A DNA stretch of 64,000 bases, taken from positions 248,001 through 312,000 of the forward strand of contig NZ_QXEC01000002.1 in NCBI RefSeq assembly GCF_003583405.1, in the 5' to 3' direction. This document shows positions 33,437 to 42,607 of this stretch, one piece after another. A model generated the notes under the pieces. That model worked only from the letters and a program-made list of their open reading frames with translations, was not told the origin of the DNA and did no database searches. This DNA is from Micromonospora radicis. GTDB lineage: Bacteria; Actinomycetota; Actinomycetes; Mycobacteriales; Micromonosporaceae. Numbering within the stretch: the first letter of the stretch is position 1; the number at the start of each line of letters is the position of its first letter. A program made the position numbers and the translations under genes.

Positions 33437-36427
33437 GTGGCAGGTAAGGCCCGCGTACACGAGCTTGCAAAGGAGCTCGGGGTCGAAAGCAAGACCGTTC
33501 TCGCCAAGCTGAAGGAAATGGGCGAGTTCGTGAAGTCCGCGTCGAGCACCGTCGAGGCGCCGGTCGCCCGGCGGCTGCGAGGCGCCTTCGTCTCCGGTGG
33601 CTCCGGTGCCGCCCCGACGGCTCCGCCGTCGGCCGCACCGGCTCCGGCGGCACCGACCCCGTCGCCGACCTCCGGCGAGCCCCGGATCACCGCCAAGCCG
33701 ACGCCGCCCCGGCGTCCGGCGATGCCCGGGCCCAAGCCGAAGGCCCCGGTGCCCGGCCCGCCGCCGTCGGCGGCCCCGGTCGCCAAGCCGGCGAGTGCTC
33801 ATGACATCGAGGTGGCCGCCGCCGAGGCGCGTGCGGCCGCGCTGAAGGCTGAGCAGGAGGCCGCGGTCAAGGCCGCGCAGGCCGCCCGCCAGCAGCAGCG
33901 GGAGAACGTCCGCCGGGAGCCCCCGGCCGATGGGGGCGCCCGTCCGGGCCCTCGTCCGGGGCCCGGCAACATGCCGCCCCGGCCGGGTTCCCCGGCAGCC
34001 CGCCCCAGCGGGCCCGCTCCCGGGCCCGGTGGTCGGCAGGGGCGTCCGCCGGCGCGGGGCGCCGGTAACAACCCGTTCGGCATTCAGGGCAGCCAGCAGC
34101 AGCGGCCGCCGGCCGCCGGTGCCGGTGGTCCGCGGCCGAGCCCGGCTTCGATGCCGCCGCGGCCCAGCCCGGCCTCGATGCCGCCGCGGCCGAGTCCGGC
34201 TTCGATGCCGAGCCAGCGGCCCGGTCGTCCGGGTGGTCCCGGTGCCGGTCGCCCCGGTGGCGGTGGCGGTGCCGGCCGTCCGGGTGGCGGCGGTGGCGGT
34301 GGCTACCGTGGCGGCCCCGGTGGTGGCGGCGGTGGCGGTGGCTACCGTGGCGGCCCCGGTGGCGGTGGTGGCGGCGCGGGCGGTGGCTACCGTGGCGGTC
34401 CCGGTGGCGGTGGTGGCGGCGCGGGCGGCGGTTTCCGCCCGGGTGCGCCGGCCGGTGGCGGCGGTCGTCCGGGTGGCGGCGGTCGTGGCCGTGGCGGCGG
34501 CGCCGCGGGTGCCTTCGGGCGTCCGGGTGGCAAGCCGACGCGTGGTCGCAAGTCCAAGAAGCAGCGCAGACAGGAGTTCGACAACCTGTCGGCCCCGACC
34601 ATGAGCTCGGGTGCTCCCCGGGGTCAGGGGCAGACGGTTCGACTCTCCCGTGGCGCCTCGCTGTCGGACTTCGCCGACAAGATCAACGCCAACCCGGGTT
34701 CGCTGGTCCAGGAGATGTTCAACCTGGGCGAGATGGTCACCGCGACCCAGTCCTGCTCTGACGACACCCTGTTGCTGCTGGGTGAGCACCTCGGCTTCAA
34801 CGTGCAGATCGTCAGCCCGGAGGACGAGGACCGCGAGCTGCTCGCGCAGTTCAACATCGACCTCGACGCCGAGGTCGCGGAGGACCGCCTGGTCAGCCGT
34901 GCGCCGGTGGTGACCGTCATGGGTCACGTCGACCACGGTAAGACCAAGCTGCTCGACGCGATCCGCAAGGCGAACGTGGTGGCCGGTGAGGCCGGCGGCA
35001 TCACCCAGCACATCGGCGCGTACCAGGTCCACGTCCCGCACGAGGGCGAGGACCGGGCGGTCACCTTCATCGACACCCCGGGTCACGAGGCGTTCACCGC
35101 CATGCGTGCCCGTGGTGCCCAGGTCACCGACATCGTGATCCTGGTGGTGGCGGCCGACGACGGCGTGATGCCGCAGACCATCGAGGCGCTCAACCACGCC
35201 AAGGCGGCGGACGTGCCGATCGTGGTCGCGGTCAACAAGGTCGACAAGCCGGAGGCCAACCCGGACAAGGTCCGCCAGCAGCTGACCGAGTACGGCCTGG
35301 TCGCCGAGGAGTACGGCGGCGACACCATGTTCGTCAACGTGGCCGCGAAGCCCGGCATCGGCATCGAGGATCTCCTCGAAGCGGTGCTGCTGACCGCCGA
35401 CGCGTCGCTGGAGCTGACCGCTCCGATCGACGGGCCGGCGCAGGGTGTGGCCATCGAGGCGCACCTGGACAAGGGCCGTGGTGCGGTGGCGACGGTGCTG
35501 GTGCAGAAGGGCACCCTGCGGGCGGGCGACTCGATCGTCGCCGGTGGGGCGCACGGCCGGGTCCGGGCGATGCTCGACGAGAACGGCAACCAGGTCACCG
35601 AGGCCGGTCCGGCGCGTCCGGTGATGGTCCTCGGTCTGACCGCGGTGCCCGGCGCGGGCGACACCTTCCTCGCCGCGGCGGACGACCGCACGGTGCGGCA
35701 GATCGCCGAGCAGCGTCAGGCACGGCGGCGGGCGGCGGCGTTCGCCAACTCCCGTGGCCGGGCCACCCTCGAGACGCTCATGGAGCAGCTCAAGGAGGGC
35801 GAGAAGACGTCGCTCAACCTCATCCTCAAGGGTGACGTCTCCGGTTCGGTGGAGGCCCTGGAGGACGCGCTGTTCAACCTCGACATCCCCGAGGAGGTTC
35901 AGCTCAAGGTCCTCGACCGGGGCGTCGGCGCGATCACCGAGAGCAACGTCATGCTCGCCAGCGCCTCGTCCGAGCCGGTCACGATCATCGGCTTCAACGT
36001 GCGGGCCTCGAACAAGGTCCGCGAGATGGCCGACCGCGAGGGCGTGGAGATCCGGTACTACACCGTCATCTACCAGGCCATCGAGGAGATCGAGGCGGCG
36101 CTCAAGGGCCTACTCAAGCCGGAGTTCGAAGAGGTCGAGCTGGGCAGCGCGGAGGTCCGCGAGGTCTTCCGTTCCTCCAAGATCGGCAACATCTCCGGTT
36201 GCATCGTCCGGTCGGGCATCATCCGGCGCAACGCGAAGGCGCGCCTGCTGCGCGACGGCACGGTCGTGGCGGACAACCTCACGATCAGCTCGCTCAAGCG
36301 GTTCAAGGACGACGCGACGGAGGTCCGCGAGGGCTTCGAGTGTGGTCTGACCCTGGCCGGTTACAACAACGTCCAGGTCGGCGACGTCATCGAGACCTTC
36401 GAGATGCGGGAGAAGGTTCGCGCCTGA
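33437..36427 (+). CDS. infB: Translation initiation factor IF-2
   Basis: The 996-residue GTPase places initiator tRNA on the 30S subunit. The IF2_N motif [35 protein letters not shown] opens the protein. Residues ~50-390 are a disordered Pro/Ala/Gly/Arg-rich extension with three PRPSPASMP repeats and [10 protein letters not shown] repeats. The G domain has GHVDHGKTK (G1), DTPGHEAF (G3) and NKVDKP (G4), then the IF2 domains II, III and IV with VDVSGS-like [11 protein letters not shown] and [21 protein letters not shown]. The GTG at 33437 is preceded by GAGGAG; an in-frame ATG-like start at 33425 is less likely. A strong terminator follows the gene. Confidence 0.97.
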   Translation: MAGKARVHELAKELGVESKTVLAKLKEMGEFVKSASSTVEAPVARRLRGAFVSGGSGAAPTAPPSAAPAPAAPTPSPTSGEPRITAKPTPPRRPAMPGPKPKAPVPGPPPSAAPVAKPASAHDIEVAAAEARAAALKAEQEAAVKAAQAARQQQRENVRREPPADGGARPGPRPGPGNMPPRPGSPAARPSGPAPGPGGRQGRPPARGAGNNPFGIQGSQQQRPPAAGAGGPRPSPASMPPRPSPASMPPRPSPASMPSQRPGRPGGPGAGRPGGGGGAGRPGGGGGGGYRGGPGGGGGGGGYRGGPGGGGGGAGGGYRGGPGGGGGGAGGGFRPGAPAGGGGRPGGGGRGRGGGAAGAFGRPGGKPTRGRKSKKQRRQEFDNLSAPTMSSGAPRGQGQTVRLSRGASLSDFADKINANPGSLVQEMFNLGEMVTATQSCSDDTLLLLGEHLGFNVQIVSPEDEDRELLAQFNIDLDAEVAEDRLVSRAPVVTVMGHVDHGKTKLLDAIRKANVVAGEAGGITQHIGAYQVHVPHEGEDRAVTFIDTPGHEAFTAMRARGAQVTDIVILVVAADDGVMPQTIEALNHAKAADVPIVVAVNKVDKPEANPDKVRQQLTEYGLVAEEYGGDTMFVNVAAKPGIGIEDLLEAVLLTADASLELTAPIDGPAQGVAIEAHLDKGRGAVATVLVQKGTLRAGDSIVAGGAHGRVRAMLDENGNQVTEAGPARPVMVLGLTAVPGAGDTFLAAADDRTVRQIAEQRQARRRAAAFANSRGRATLETLMEQLKEGEKTSLNLILKGDVSGSVEALEDALFNLDIPEEVQLKVLDRGVGAITESNVMLASASSEPVTIIGFNVRASNKVREMADREGVEIRYYTVIYQAIEEIEAALKGLLKPEFEEVELGSAEVREVFRSSKIGNISGCIVRSGIIRRNAKARLLRDGTVVADNLTISSLKRFKDDATEVREGFECGLTLAGYNNVQVGDVIETFEMREKVRA

Positions 36428-36448
36428 TCCTGCGGTGAGCACAGGTCG

Positions 36449-36478
36449 AGGGGTTTACGCCGAAAGGCGTAAACCCCT
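36449..36478 (+). terminator. Strong terminator hairpin after infB
   Basis: 12-nt arms GGGGTTTACGCC (36450-36461) and GGCGTAAACCCC (36466-36477) pair perfectly around a GAAA tetraloop and extend by A36449/T36478. TTGATCATG follows, resembling the TGATCATGA ends of repeats at 2.1 and 9.2 kb. Confidence 0.85.
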
Positions 36479-36502
36479 TGATCATGTGGGGTGGTGGGCG
36501 GG

Positions 36503-36508
36503 TAGGGT
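36503..36508 (+). promoter_or_regulatory. -10 element, DUF503 gene
   Basis: TAGGGT ends 8 nt before the ATG at 36517, just beyond the infB terminator, so DUF503-rbfA may be a separate transcription unit. Confidence 0.5.
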
Positions 36509-36516
36509 CCGCAGCG

Positions 36517-36810
36517 ATGTACACCGCAACCGCAGTATTCGACCTGCTGCTGCCGGGCGACTCCCGGTCGCTGAAGGCCAAGAGGTCCTACGTACGGCCG
36601 ATCGTCGCGGCGCTGCGCCGCTTCGAGGTGTCGGCCGCCGAGGTGGGTGCGCTCGACCTGCACGGGCGCGCGGAGATCGGCGTGGCGGTGGTGGCCGCCG
36701 AGCCGGCGCACGCCCGAGAGGTGATCGACTCCTGCGAGCGGCTGGTCGCCGGTCGACCGGAGGTGGAACTGCTGTCGGTGCGTCGTGGGCTGCACGGCGC
36801 GGACGACTGA
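36517..36810 (+). CDS. DUF503 family protein
   Basis: The 97-residue protein matches DUF503 (YlxP-like): MYTATAVFDLLLPGDSRSLKAKRSYVRPIVAALRRFEVSAAEVG, then AEIGVAVVAAEPAHAREVID. The family is small, alpha/beta, and usually encoded between infB and rbfA, suggesting a link to ribosome assembly; no activity is established. The ATG at 36517 begins the conserved region. It is likely translated from a short or absent leader. Confidence 0.9.
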   Translation: MYTATAVFDLLLPGDSRSLKAKRSYVRPIVAALRRFEVSAAEVGALDLHGRAEIGVAVVAAEPAHAREVIDSCERLVAGRPEVELLSVRRGLHGADD

Positions 36811-36954
36811 CGGCGGTGGTGCTGCCACCCGCCGCCGCCCCGCGCGCCGGCCGTGGCGGCGCGGGTAGGGTTCGAGGTGTTGGGGGCCGGTGTGGCCCGG
36901 CGACGTGGACGTCGTCGGTCCTGGCCGGTAGCGGTACGCCGTGGAGGTGGCGAG

Positions 36955-37458
36955 ATGACGGATCCGGCCAAGGTACGCCGGCACGCGGAGCGGGTGCGTG
37001 AACTGGTCGCGTCGGTGGTGCGGAGCCAGATCAAGGATCCGCGCCTCGGCATGATCACCATCACCGACGCCCGGATCACCGCCGACCTGCGCGACGCCAC
37101 GGTCTTCTACACCGTGCTCGGCGACGCGGCGGCCCAGGCGGGTACCGCCGCCGCGCTGGACAGCGCCAAGGGCATGCTGCGGAGCACGGTCGGCAAGGCG
37201 CTCGGTCTGCGCCACTCGCCGACCCTGACCTTCGTGCTGGACGACGTGCAGGACCAGGTCAAGCACATCGACGACCTGCTCGCCGCGGCGCGCAACGCCG
37301 ACGCGGAGGTACAGCGACTGGCGGCCAAGGCGGAGTACGCGGGCGACGCCCAGCCGTACCGGCTGGAGGACGACGAGGACGCCGACGAGGCCGAGGGTGA
37401 CGAGGTCGAGGCCGCCGACGGTGCCGGCGACGAGGCCCGGGGCGGGGAACGGCGGTGA
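36955..37458 (+). CDS. rbfA: 30S ribosome-binding factor RbfA
   Basis: The 167-residue factor binds the immature 30S subunit near the 16S 5' helix. The KH-like domain is clear: VRRHAERVRELVASVVRSQIKDPRLGMITITDARITADLRDATVFYTVLG, then LRSTVGKALGLRHSPTLTFVLDD. The C-terminal 35 residues are an Asp/Glu-rich tail. The ATG at 36955 has GGAGG upstream. A TAGGGT -10 (36866-36871) could give an own promoter with a ~75-nt leader. The GTG start of the next gene overlaps its stop. Confidence 0.96.
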   Translation: MTDPAKVRRHAERVRELVASVVRSQIKDPRLGMITITDARITADLRDATVFYTVLGDAAAQAGTAAALDSAKGMLRSTVGKALGLRHSPTLTFVLDDVQDQVKHIDDLLAAARNADAEVQRLAAKAEYAGDAQPYRLEDDEDADEAEGDEVEAADGAGDEARGGERR

Positions 37459-38576
37459 CCGCCTCCTCGGGCGGTGCCCTGACCGAGGTGGATCCCGCCG
37501 CGGCGCCGCGCCGCCCGGTCGGCGGTACCGGCCCGGCGCCGGTCACGGCGGGCCCGACCGAGGCCGACTGGGACGCGGCGGTGGCGGCCGTACGCCGGCT
37601 GGCACCCGAGGGCCGGGTGTTGCTGATCTGCCACGTCAACCCGGACGGGGACGCGCTGGGCAGCATGCTGGGCTTCGGGCTCGGCCTGCGCCGGCTGGGC
37701 GTACGCCGGCTGCAGGCGACCTTCCCCGGCCCGCCGGAGGTGCCGGAGCCGTTCCGGGAACTGCCCGGGCTGGAGTTGCTGGTGCCGGCGACGGAGGCGG
37801 AGCCGGAGCCGGATCTGGTCATCTGCTTCGACGCGGCGAGCGAGTCGCGTCTCGGCGCGCTGGCCGACCGGCTGTCCGGCACCGGGGTCGCGCTGGTGCT
37901 CGACCACCACGCCTCCAACACCGGCTTCGGTGACGTCAACCTGGTCGACCCGGTCGCCGCGGCGACCTCGGTGGTCGCCGAGGAGCTGCTGGCCCGGCTC
38001 GACGTCCCGCTCGACGCCGGCATCGCCGAGTGCCTGTACGTGGCGCTGAGCACGGACACCGGCTCGTTCCGGTTCGACGCGACCACCCCGGCCGTGCACG
38101 AGATGGCGGCCCGCCTGCTGGCCACCGGGATCCGTCCGGGTGACATCTCACGGCGGGTGTTCGACAGCCGGCCGTTCGGCGCGGTGCGGCTCTTCGGCGA
38201 GGTGCTCGGCCGGGCCCGGCTGGAGCCGGCCGCCGCCGGTGGGCACGGCCTGGTGTGGACCTACGCGACGCTGGACGACCTGGCCCGGCACGACCAGCGG
38301 CCGTACGTGCTGGAGGCGCTCATCGATCCGGTCCGGTGCACCGCCGAGGCCGACGTGAGCTGTGTGGTCAAGCAGACCGGACCGGCCGAGTGGGCGGTGT
38401 CGCTACGCAGCAAGGGCGCGGTCGACGTGGCCCGGGTGGCGGACGCGTTGGGCGGCGGTGGGCACCGGCTCGCGGCCGGCTTCACCGGCCGGGGCACCGT
38501 CGACGAGGTGGTCGAGCGGATCCGGGTCGAGCTGTCGGCTCCCGCGCCGGACGGCGGTGTCGCCCGGCAGGGGTGA
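37455..38576 (+). CDS. nrnA: DHH/DHHA1 phosphoesterase (NrnA-like nanoRNase/pAp phosphatase)
   Basis: The 373-residue enzyme carries the DHH-family metal motifs: CHVNPDGDALGS (~59-70), VICFDAAS (motif II), VLDHHASNTGFGDVNLVDP (DHH, ~150), STDTGSFRF (motif IV) and a DHHA1 domain ending GGGGHRLAAGF. Family members degrade 2-5-nt RNA and hydrolyse 3',5'-pAp; the mycobacterial gene at the same position (Rv2837c) also cleaves cyclic-di-AMP-derived substrates. An N-terminal ~45-residue Ala/Pro-rich extension precedes the domain. GTG overlaps the rbfA stop. Confidence 0.9.
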   Translation: MTASSGGALTEVDPAAAPRRPVGGTGPAPVTAGPTEADWDAAVAAVRRLAPEGRVLLICHVNPDGDALGSMLGFGLGLRRLGVRRLQATFPGPPEVPEPFRELPGLELLVPATEAEPEPDLVICFDAASESRLGALADRLSGTGVALVLDHHASNTGFGDVNLVDPVAAATSVVAEELLARLDVPLDAGIAECLYVALSTDTGSFRFDATTPAVHEMAARLLATGIRPGDISRRVFDSRPFGAVRLFGEVLGRARLEPAAAGGHGLVWTYATLDDLARHDQRPYVLEALIDPVRCTAEADVSCVVKQTGPAEWAVSLRSKGAVDVARVADALGGGGHRLAAGFTGRGTVDEVVERIRVELSAPAPDGGVARQG

Positions 38577-38637
38577 GATCAGGGTCGCCTCCGGGGGTGT
38601 TGACGTTTCCCAGCCTGGACCGGACGGGGAGAATCGC

Positions 38638-39048
38638 ATGATGGAGCAACCCCACGAACTCGCCGTCGAGGCACCCCGTACCTGGGAGCGTCCGGTCGTC
38701 TGCGTGCCGGTGCTCGTCGCGCTCTCCCTGGTGGGCGGTCGTTTCCCGTCCTTCTCGACGGAGGCGAACCTGTACGTCTTCGGCGCCGGTGGTGTGCTCA
38801 TCTGGCTCGGTCTGACCAATCGGGTGCCGCGCCGGCCGGCGCCGCAGCGGCTCGCCTCGGGCGCCGTCTGGTGGACGTTGCCGGTGCTGGTCTTCGGGGT
38901 CTTCGAGGGGGCCACCTTCTTCGCCGCGGCCGGTGACGACTTCCCCACCTTCTCCCGGCTGGCGGATCCCCTGCTGGAGGACCGGCTGGTGCGTTCCGCC
39001 GGTTGGCTGGTCTGGCTGTCGGCGTTCTGGGGACTGGTGCGGCGATGA
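38638..39048 (+). CDS. Hypothetical membrane protein
   Basis: The 136-residue protein has about three to four membrane segments (VVCVPVLVALSLVGGRF, LYVFGAGGVLIWLGLT, AVWWTLPVLVFGVFEGATFF, AGWLVWLSAFWGLV). I do not recognise the family. The ATG doublet at 38638/38641 follows GGGGAG closely. Its stop overlaps the start of the next small membrane gene (ATGA), so the two are co-translated and probably form a complex. Confidence 0.7.
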   Translation: MMEQPHELAVEAPRTWERPVVCVPVLVALSLVGGRFPSFSTEANLYVFGAGGVLIWLGLTNRVPRRPAPQRLASGAVWWTLPVLVFGVFEGATFFAAAGDDFPTFSRLADPLLEDRLVRSAGWLVWLSAFWGLVRR

Positions 39049-39257
39049 TGCGGACGCTGGCGATCGGTGGATTCCTGGTCGGGCTGGCCCTGTTCGGGCT
39101 GGTCGAGTGGCTGGCTCGCCGGGAGGGGTCGCGGATACCGACGCTGGGCGAGGTCTGCGCGTACGTGATGCGGTACGAGGTGGGGCCGGTGCCGGTCGGG
39201 CGGATCGGCCTGTTCGGCTTCTGGTGGTGGGTCGGCTGGCATTTCCTGGCCCGTTGA
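39045..39257 (+). CDS. Small membrane protein (DUF6186-like)
   Basis: The 70-residue protein has two membrane helices (LAIGGFLVGLALFGLVEWLAR, IGLFGFWWWVGWHFLAR) joined by a conserved-looking loop REGSRIPTLGEVCAYVMRYEVGPVPVGR. I associate it with DUF6186 from memory of the loop. It starts at ATG 39045 inside the stop codon of the upstream membrane protein gene. Function is unknown. Confidence 0.65.
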   Translation: MMRTLAIGGFLVGLALFGLVEWLARREGSRIPTLGEVCAYVMRYEVGPVPVGRIGLFGFWWWVGWHFLAR

Positions 39258-39525
39258 CGGCTAGTCGACTCGTCCAGATCGCGGGAACAGCGCGCAGCAT
39301 GTGGACCTGAACGATAACTTGGGAATCGGCCGGCGCCTTTCTGGTGCAGGTCAAGGGAGGGCGGAGCCATACCCGGCGCCGCTTCCCTCCAGGGTCGATC
39401 GACCCGGGCCGCCACGTCGCCCACTCGCCGCTCCGGCGATCCCGGAGGCGGTGTCCGGGCGCTCTCGCCACCCGCCCGTGACGCGCCGCCGCGCTCGGTG
39501 GTGCGCGCCCTGGAAGGGGTCCACC

Positions 39526-39615
39526 ATGCCCACCAAGCCCAAGCCCGAGAACACCGACGAGGCCCGTGAGCAGGCTCGCCGCGCCCTGCAGACCTCCATG
39601 GACACCCGTCAGTGA
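39526..39615 (+). CDS. 29-residue small protein
   Basis: MPTKPKPENTDEAREQARRA continues for nine more residues to a TGA at 39615. The ATG has an excellent GGAAGGGG ribosome site 6-7 nt upstream. The sequence is a Lys/Pro head followed by a charged amphipathic helix without hydrophobic core, so it may act by binding another molecule. It stands alone between the membrane-protein pair and dinF. Short enough to be missed by standard calling; evidence is the ribosome site and codon pattern only. Confidence 0.5.
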   Translation: MPTKPKPENTDEAREQARRALQTSMDTRQ

Positions 39616-39804
39616 CCGTACGCGACCGGCGGTGACGTCGAGCCGTCTCGCGCGTACGGCGCCACCGCCGGACAGGTCGCCCGTCGCCGGCTGACCCGCC
39701 CCGTGCAACCCGGCCGCTCCCTTCCGCCCGGCTCGCCGCCGGACCGGTGTGGCGCGGGCCGCATCCGGTAAGTACCGTCCTCCCTTGCTGTCCTTACTCA
39801 TCGC

Positions 39805-41172
39805 ATGCCACGATCAGCGGCGATGAGCCAGCCCACCGTCACCGCCGACCGGGTCGCCTCGCCGCGCCGGATCGCCTCGCTCGCCCTGCCGGCCCTCGTG
39901 GTTCTCGCCGCCGAGCCGCTCTACGTCCTGGTCGACACCGCCGTGGTCGGCCACCTGGGTCGGATACCGCTGGCCGCGGTCGCCGTCGGTGGGACGGTGA
40001 TGACCCTCACCGCCTGGCTGGGCACCGTCGTCGCGTACGGCACGACCGGGCGGGCCGCCCGTCGCTTCGGTGCCGGTGATCGCGCCGCCGCGGTCGCCGA
40101 GGGAGTCCAGGCGTCCTGGCTGGCCTTCGGTGTGGGCCTGCTGGTCGTCGTCGGCATGCAGTTCGGCGGTGGCGCGCTGGCCGGCGTACTGGCCGGCGGT
40201 GGCGAGGTCGCGGTGGCCGCCGCCGAGTGGCTGCGGATCGCCTCGTTCGGTGCGCCCGGTCTGCTGCTGGCCGCGGCCGGGAACGGCTGGCTGCGCGGCG
40301 TGCAGGACACCCGCCGGCCCCTGCTCTTCGTGGTCGGGCCCAACCTGCTCTCCGCGGTGCTCTGCCCGATCCTGGTGTACCCGTTGGGGATGGGCCTGAA
40401 CGGCTCGGCGGTGGCGAACGTGATCGCGCAGACCCTCTCCGGTGTGCTCTTCGCCGCCGCACTGGTGGCCGAGCGGGTGGCGCTGCGCCCGCGTCCCCGG
40501 GTCATCGGCCAGCAGTTGGTGCTCAGCCGGGACCTGCTGATCCGTGGGGTGGCCTTCCAGGCCAGCTTCCTGTCCGCCACGGCGGTCGCCGCCCGGTTCG
40601 GCGCCGCCGCGGTGGGCGCCCACCAGATCGCGGTGCAGCTGTGGTTCTTCGCGGCGCTGGTGCTCGACGCGCTGGCCATCGCCGCGCAGGCACTGGTCGG
40701 CGCCGCGCTGGGCGCCGACGACGCCCCGGCGGCCCGGGCGCTGGCCCGGCGAATCGGCCGGCTCGGCGTGCTCTGCGGCGCGGCGTTCGCCGCGCTGGCC
40801 GCGGCCGGCACCGGCGTGGTGCCGACCTGGTTCAGCTCCGACTCGGCGGTGCACGGGCAGGCGTTGCTGGCCTGGCCCTGGTTCGTGGTGATGCTGCCGC
40901 TGGCGGGTGTGGTGTTCGCCCTGGACGGGGTGCTGATCGGCGCCGGGGACATCCGCTACCTGCGCAACCTCACCGTGGCCGGTGCGTTCGGCGGCTTCCT
41001 GCCGGCGATCTGGCTGGCCTACGCCTACGACCTCGGGCTCGGCGGCATCTGGGGCGGGCTGCTGCTGTTCGTGGTGATCCGCCTGGTCGGGCTGCTGCTG
41101 CGGCTGCGTGGCGGCGCCTGGGCGGTGACCGGCGCGGTCCGTACCGAGCGCACCCCGAGCGGGGTCGCCTGA
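39805..41172 (+). CDS. dinF: MATE-family efflux transporter (DinF subfamily)
   Basis: The ~450-residue protein has twelve membrane helices and MATE features (LVDTAVVGHLGRIPLAAVAVGG in the first, FQASFLSATAVAARFGAAAVGAHQIAVQLW in the seventh repeat, VGAALGADDAPAARALARR). It belongs with DinF-like exporters, which use Na+ or H+ gradients to expel drugs or oxidants. The position after the DHH gene matches mycobacterial dinF (Rv2836c). ATG 39805 or 39823 may start it; the latter begins MSQPTV. Its TGA is directly abutted by the stop of the opposite-strand gene (TGATCA). Confidence 0.92.
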   Translation: MPRSAAMSQPTVTADRVASPRRIASLALPALVVLAAEPLYVLVDTAVVGHLGRIPLAAVAVGGTVMTLTAWLGTVVAYGTTGRAARRFGAGDRAAAVAEGVQASWLAFGVGLLVVVGMQFGGGALAGVLAGGGEVAVAAAEWLRIASFGAPGLLLAAAGNGWLRGVQDTRRPLLFVVGPNLLSAVLCPILVYPLGMGLNGSAVANVIAQTLSGVLFAAALVAERVALRPRPRVIGQQLVLSRDLLIRGVAFQASFLSATAVAARFGAAAVGAHQIAVQLWFFAALVLDALAIAAQALVGAALGADDAPAARALARRIGRLGVLCGAAFAALAAAGTGVVPTWFSSDSAVHGQALLAWPWFVVMLPLAGVVFALDGVLIGAGDIRYLRNLTVAGAFGGFLPAIWLAYAYDLGLGGIWGGLLLFVVIRLVGLLLRLRGGAWAVTGAVRTERTPSGVA

Positions 41173-41487
41173 TCAGACCTGGGCGTAGAGGGCGTAGGCG
41201 ATCGACACCAGAATCATGATTACGAACCAGGAGATCACCATGGCGAGGATCTTTACCGCGTTCGGGTACCGCTGGTAGAGGCGTTCCCGCAGCTGCCACC
41301 GGTGCCAGCGGCGGCGGAGCCGCTCGGCGCCGGGCAGCGCGCGGACCGCCTGGCCGATCCGGACCCCGACGGTGCGTCGGGGCGGTGGCGGATTCAGCAT
41401 CCACTCGGGCAGCGTGCTCGGTGCTCGGGGGGTACGCAGGCCGACCGGTTCCTCGGTCGCCCCGGCGGGTCTGCCGTTCCTGGTCAT
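41173..41487 (-). CDS. Hypothetical single-pass membrane protein
   Basis: The 104-residue protein has a basic, Pro-rich cytosolic region (~1-75, including RRRWHRWQLRERLYQRYPNA) and one C-terminal membrane helix (VKILAMVISWFVIMILVSIAYALY), a tail-anchored layout. The family is not recognised. It is convergent with dinF with zero bases between stop codons, and divergent from truB. Confidence 0.65.
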   Translation of the reverse strand: MTRNGRPAGATEEPVGLRTPRAPSTLPEWMLNPPPPRRTVGVRIGQAVRALPGAERLRRRWHRWQLRERLYQRYPNAVKILAMVISWFVIMILVSIAYALYAQV

Positions 41488-41623
41488 CGTGGTCTCCCCG
41501 TGGTCCGTCGACGCCTCGCCTCGGTCGACGTCGATTCACCCATCGTGACACCCCGTCACCAGCCGAGGAAACCGGTTTCGCCCCCGGCGCTCCTCCGCCG
41601 CCGACCCGGCCGACCGGATCTGG

Positions 41624-41629
41624 CAGGCT
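41624..41629 (+). promoter_or_regulatory. -10 element, truB
   Basis: CAGGCT ends 8 nt before the GTG at 41638 with no ribosome site. The 15-mer CGGATCTGGCAGGCT is shared with the promoter at 3296-3310. Confidence 0.5.
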
Positions 41630-41637
41630 TGCACGTC

Positions 41638-42522
41638 GTGAGCACAGACGGTCTGATCGTGGTGGACAAACCGGGCGGCATGACGTCGCACGACGTGGTG
41701 GCGCGGATCCGCCGGTTCGCGCGTACCCGCCGGGTCGGGCACGGCGGCACCCTCGACCCGATGGCCACCGGCGTGCTGGTGATCGGCGTCGGCCGGGCGA
41801 CCCGCCTGCTCACGTACGTGATCGGCGCGGACAAGAGCTACACCGCCACCATCCGGCTCGGACAGGCGACCGTCACCGACGACGCCGAGGGTGACGTGAT
41901 CGCCAGCGCGCCCGCGGGCGGACTGACCGACGAGGCGATCCGGGCCGCGCTGAGCGCGTCGACGGGCGAGATCGACCAGGTGCCCAGCGCGGTGAGCGCC
42001 ATCAAGATCAACGGTCAGCGGGCGTACAAGCGGGTCCGCGAGGGCGAGAGCGTCGACCTGCCGGCCCGTCGGGTCACCGTGTCCCGGCTGGACGTACTGG
42101 CCATCCGGCGCGACCAGCCGGACGTGGTCGACGTAGACGTCGACGTGGCCTGCTCGACCGGCACCTACATCCGGGCGATCGCCCGGGACGCCGGCCTCGC
42201 GCTGCGGGTCGGCGGTCACCTCACCGCGCTGCGGCGTACCGCCGTGGGTGGCTTCACCCTCGCCGAGGCCGCCACCCTCGACGAGCTGGAACGACGCGCC
42301 CCCGAGGTGGTCGAGCTGCCGCTGGCCGCCGCGGCCGGCCGGTTCTTCCCGCGCCGGGACGCCACCGCGGACGAGGCGCGGGTGCTCTCCCACGGCGGCC
42401 CGCTCGACCCGGTCGGCCACACCGGCCCGTACGCGGTCTTCGATCCGGCCGGCGGGTTGATCGCTATCGTCAGCGAGCGGGCCGGCCGGGCCCGTGCGGA
42501 GATCGTGCTCGCCCCGGCCTGA
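41638..42522 (+). CDS. truB: tRNA pseudouridine-55 synthase TruB
   Basis: The 294-residue enzyme forms pseudouridine 55 in the T-loop of tRNAs. Catalytic Asp lies in GHGGTLDPMATGVLVIGVGRATRL (~35-58), preceded by VDKPGGMTSHDVV; KSYTATIRLGQAT and the substrate-binding SAIKINGQRAYKRVREGE follow; ACSTGTYIRAIARD is the conserved later motif. A C-terminal actinobacterial extension (~230-294) is present. The GTG at 41638 is probably leaderless. It is followed by ribF in the usual order. Confidence 0.97.
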   Translation: MSTDGLIVVDKPGGMTSHDVVARIRRFARTRRVGHGGTLDPMATGVLVIGVGRATRLLTYVIGADKSYTATIRLGQATVTDDAEGDVIASAPAGGLTDEAIRAALSASTGEIDQVPSAVSAIKINGQRAYKRVREGESVDLPARRVTVSRLDVLAIRRDQPDVVDVDVDVACSTGTYIRAIARDAGLALRVGGHLTALRRTAVGGFTLAEAATLDELERRAPEVVELPLAAAAGRFFPRRDATADEARVLSHGGPLDPVGHTGPYAVFDPAGGLIAIVSERAGRARAEIVLAPA

Positions 42523-42535
42523 CCGGCGGGACGCC

Positions 42536-42583
42536 GGCGGCGGGACGACCGCCTCGGCCGGCGGCGGGACGACCGCCTCGGCC
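42536..42583. repeat. 24-bp tandem duplication between truB and ribF
   Basis: Two identical 24-bp units (42536-42559, 42560-42583), each with GGACGACCGCCTCGGCC at its end, plus the first bases of a third fill the truB-ribF gap ahead of the ribF ribosome site. Confidence 0.85.
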
Positions 42584-42607
42584 GGCGGTACGACAGGGAG
42601 GAGCAGC

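Noticed and set aside
36466..36810. Earlier start of DUF503 gene at ATG 36484 or 36478
   Set aside because: Those starts fall in or next to the infB terminator and would add non-conserved residues before the MYTATAVF start of the family.
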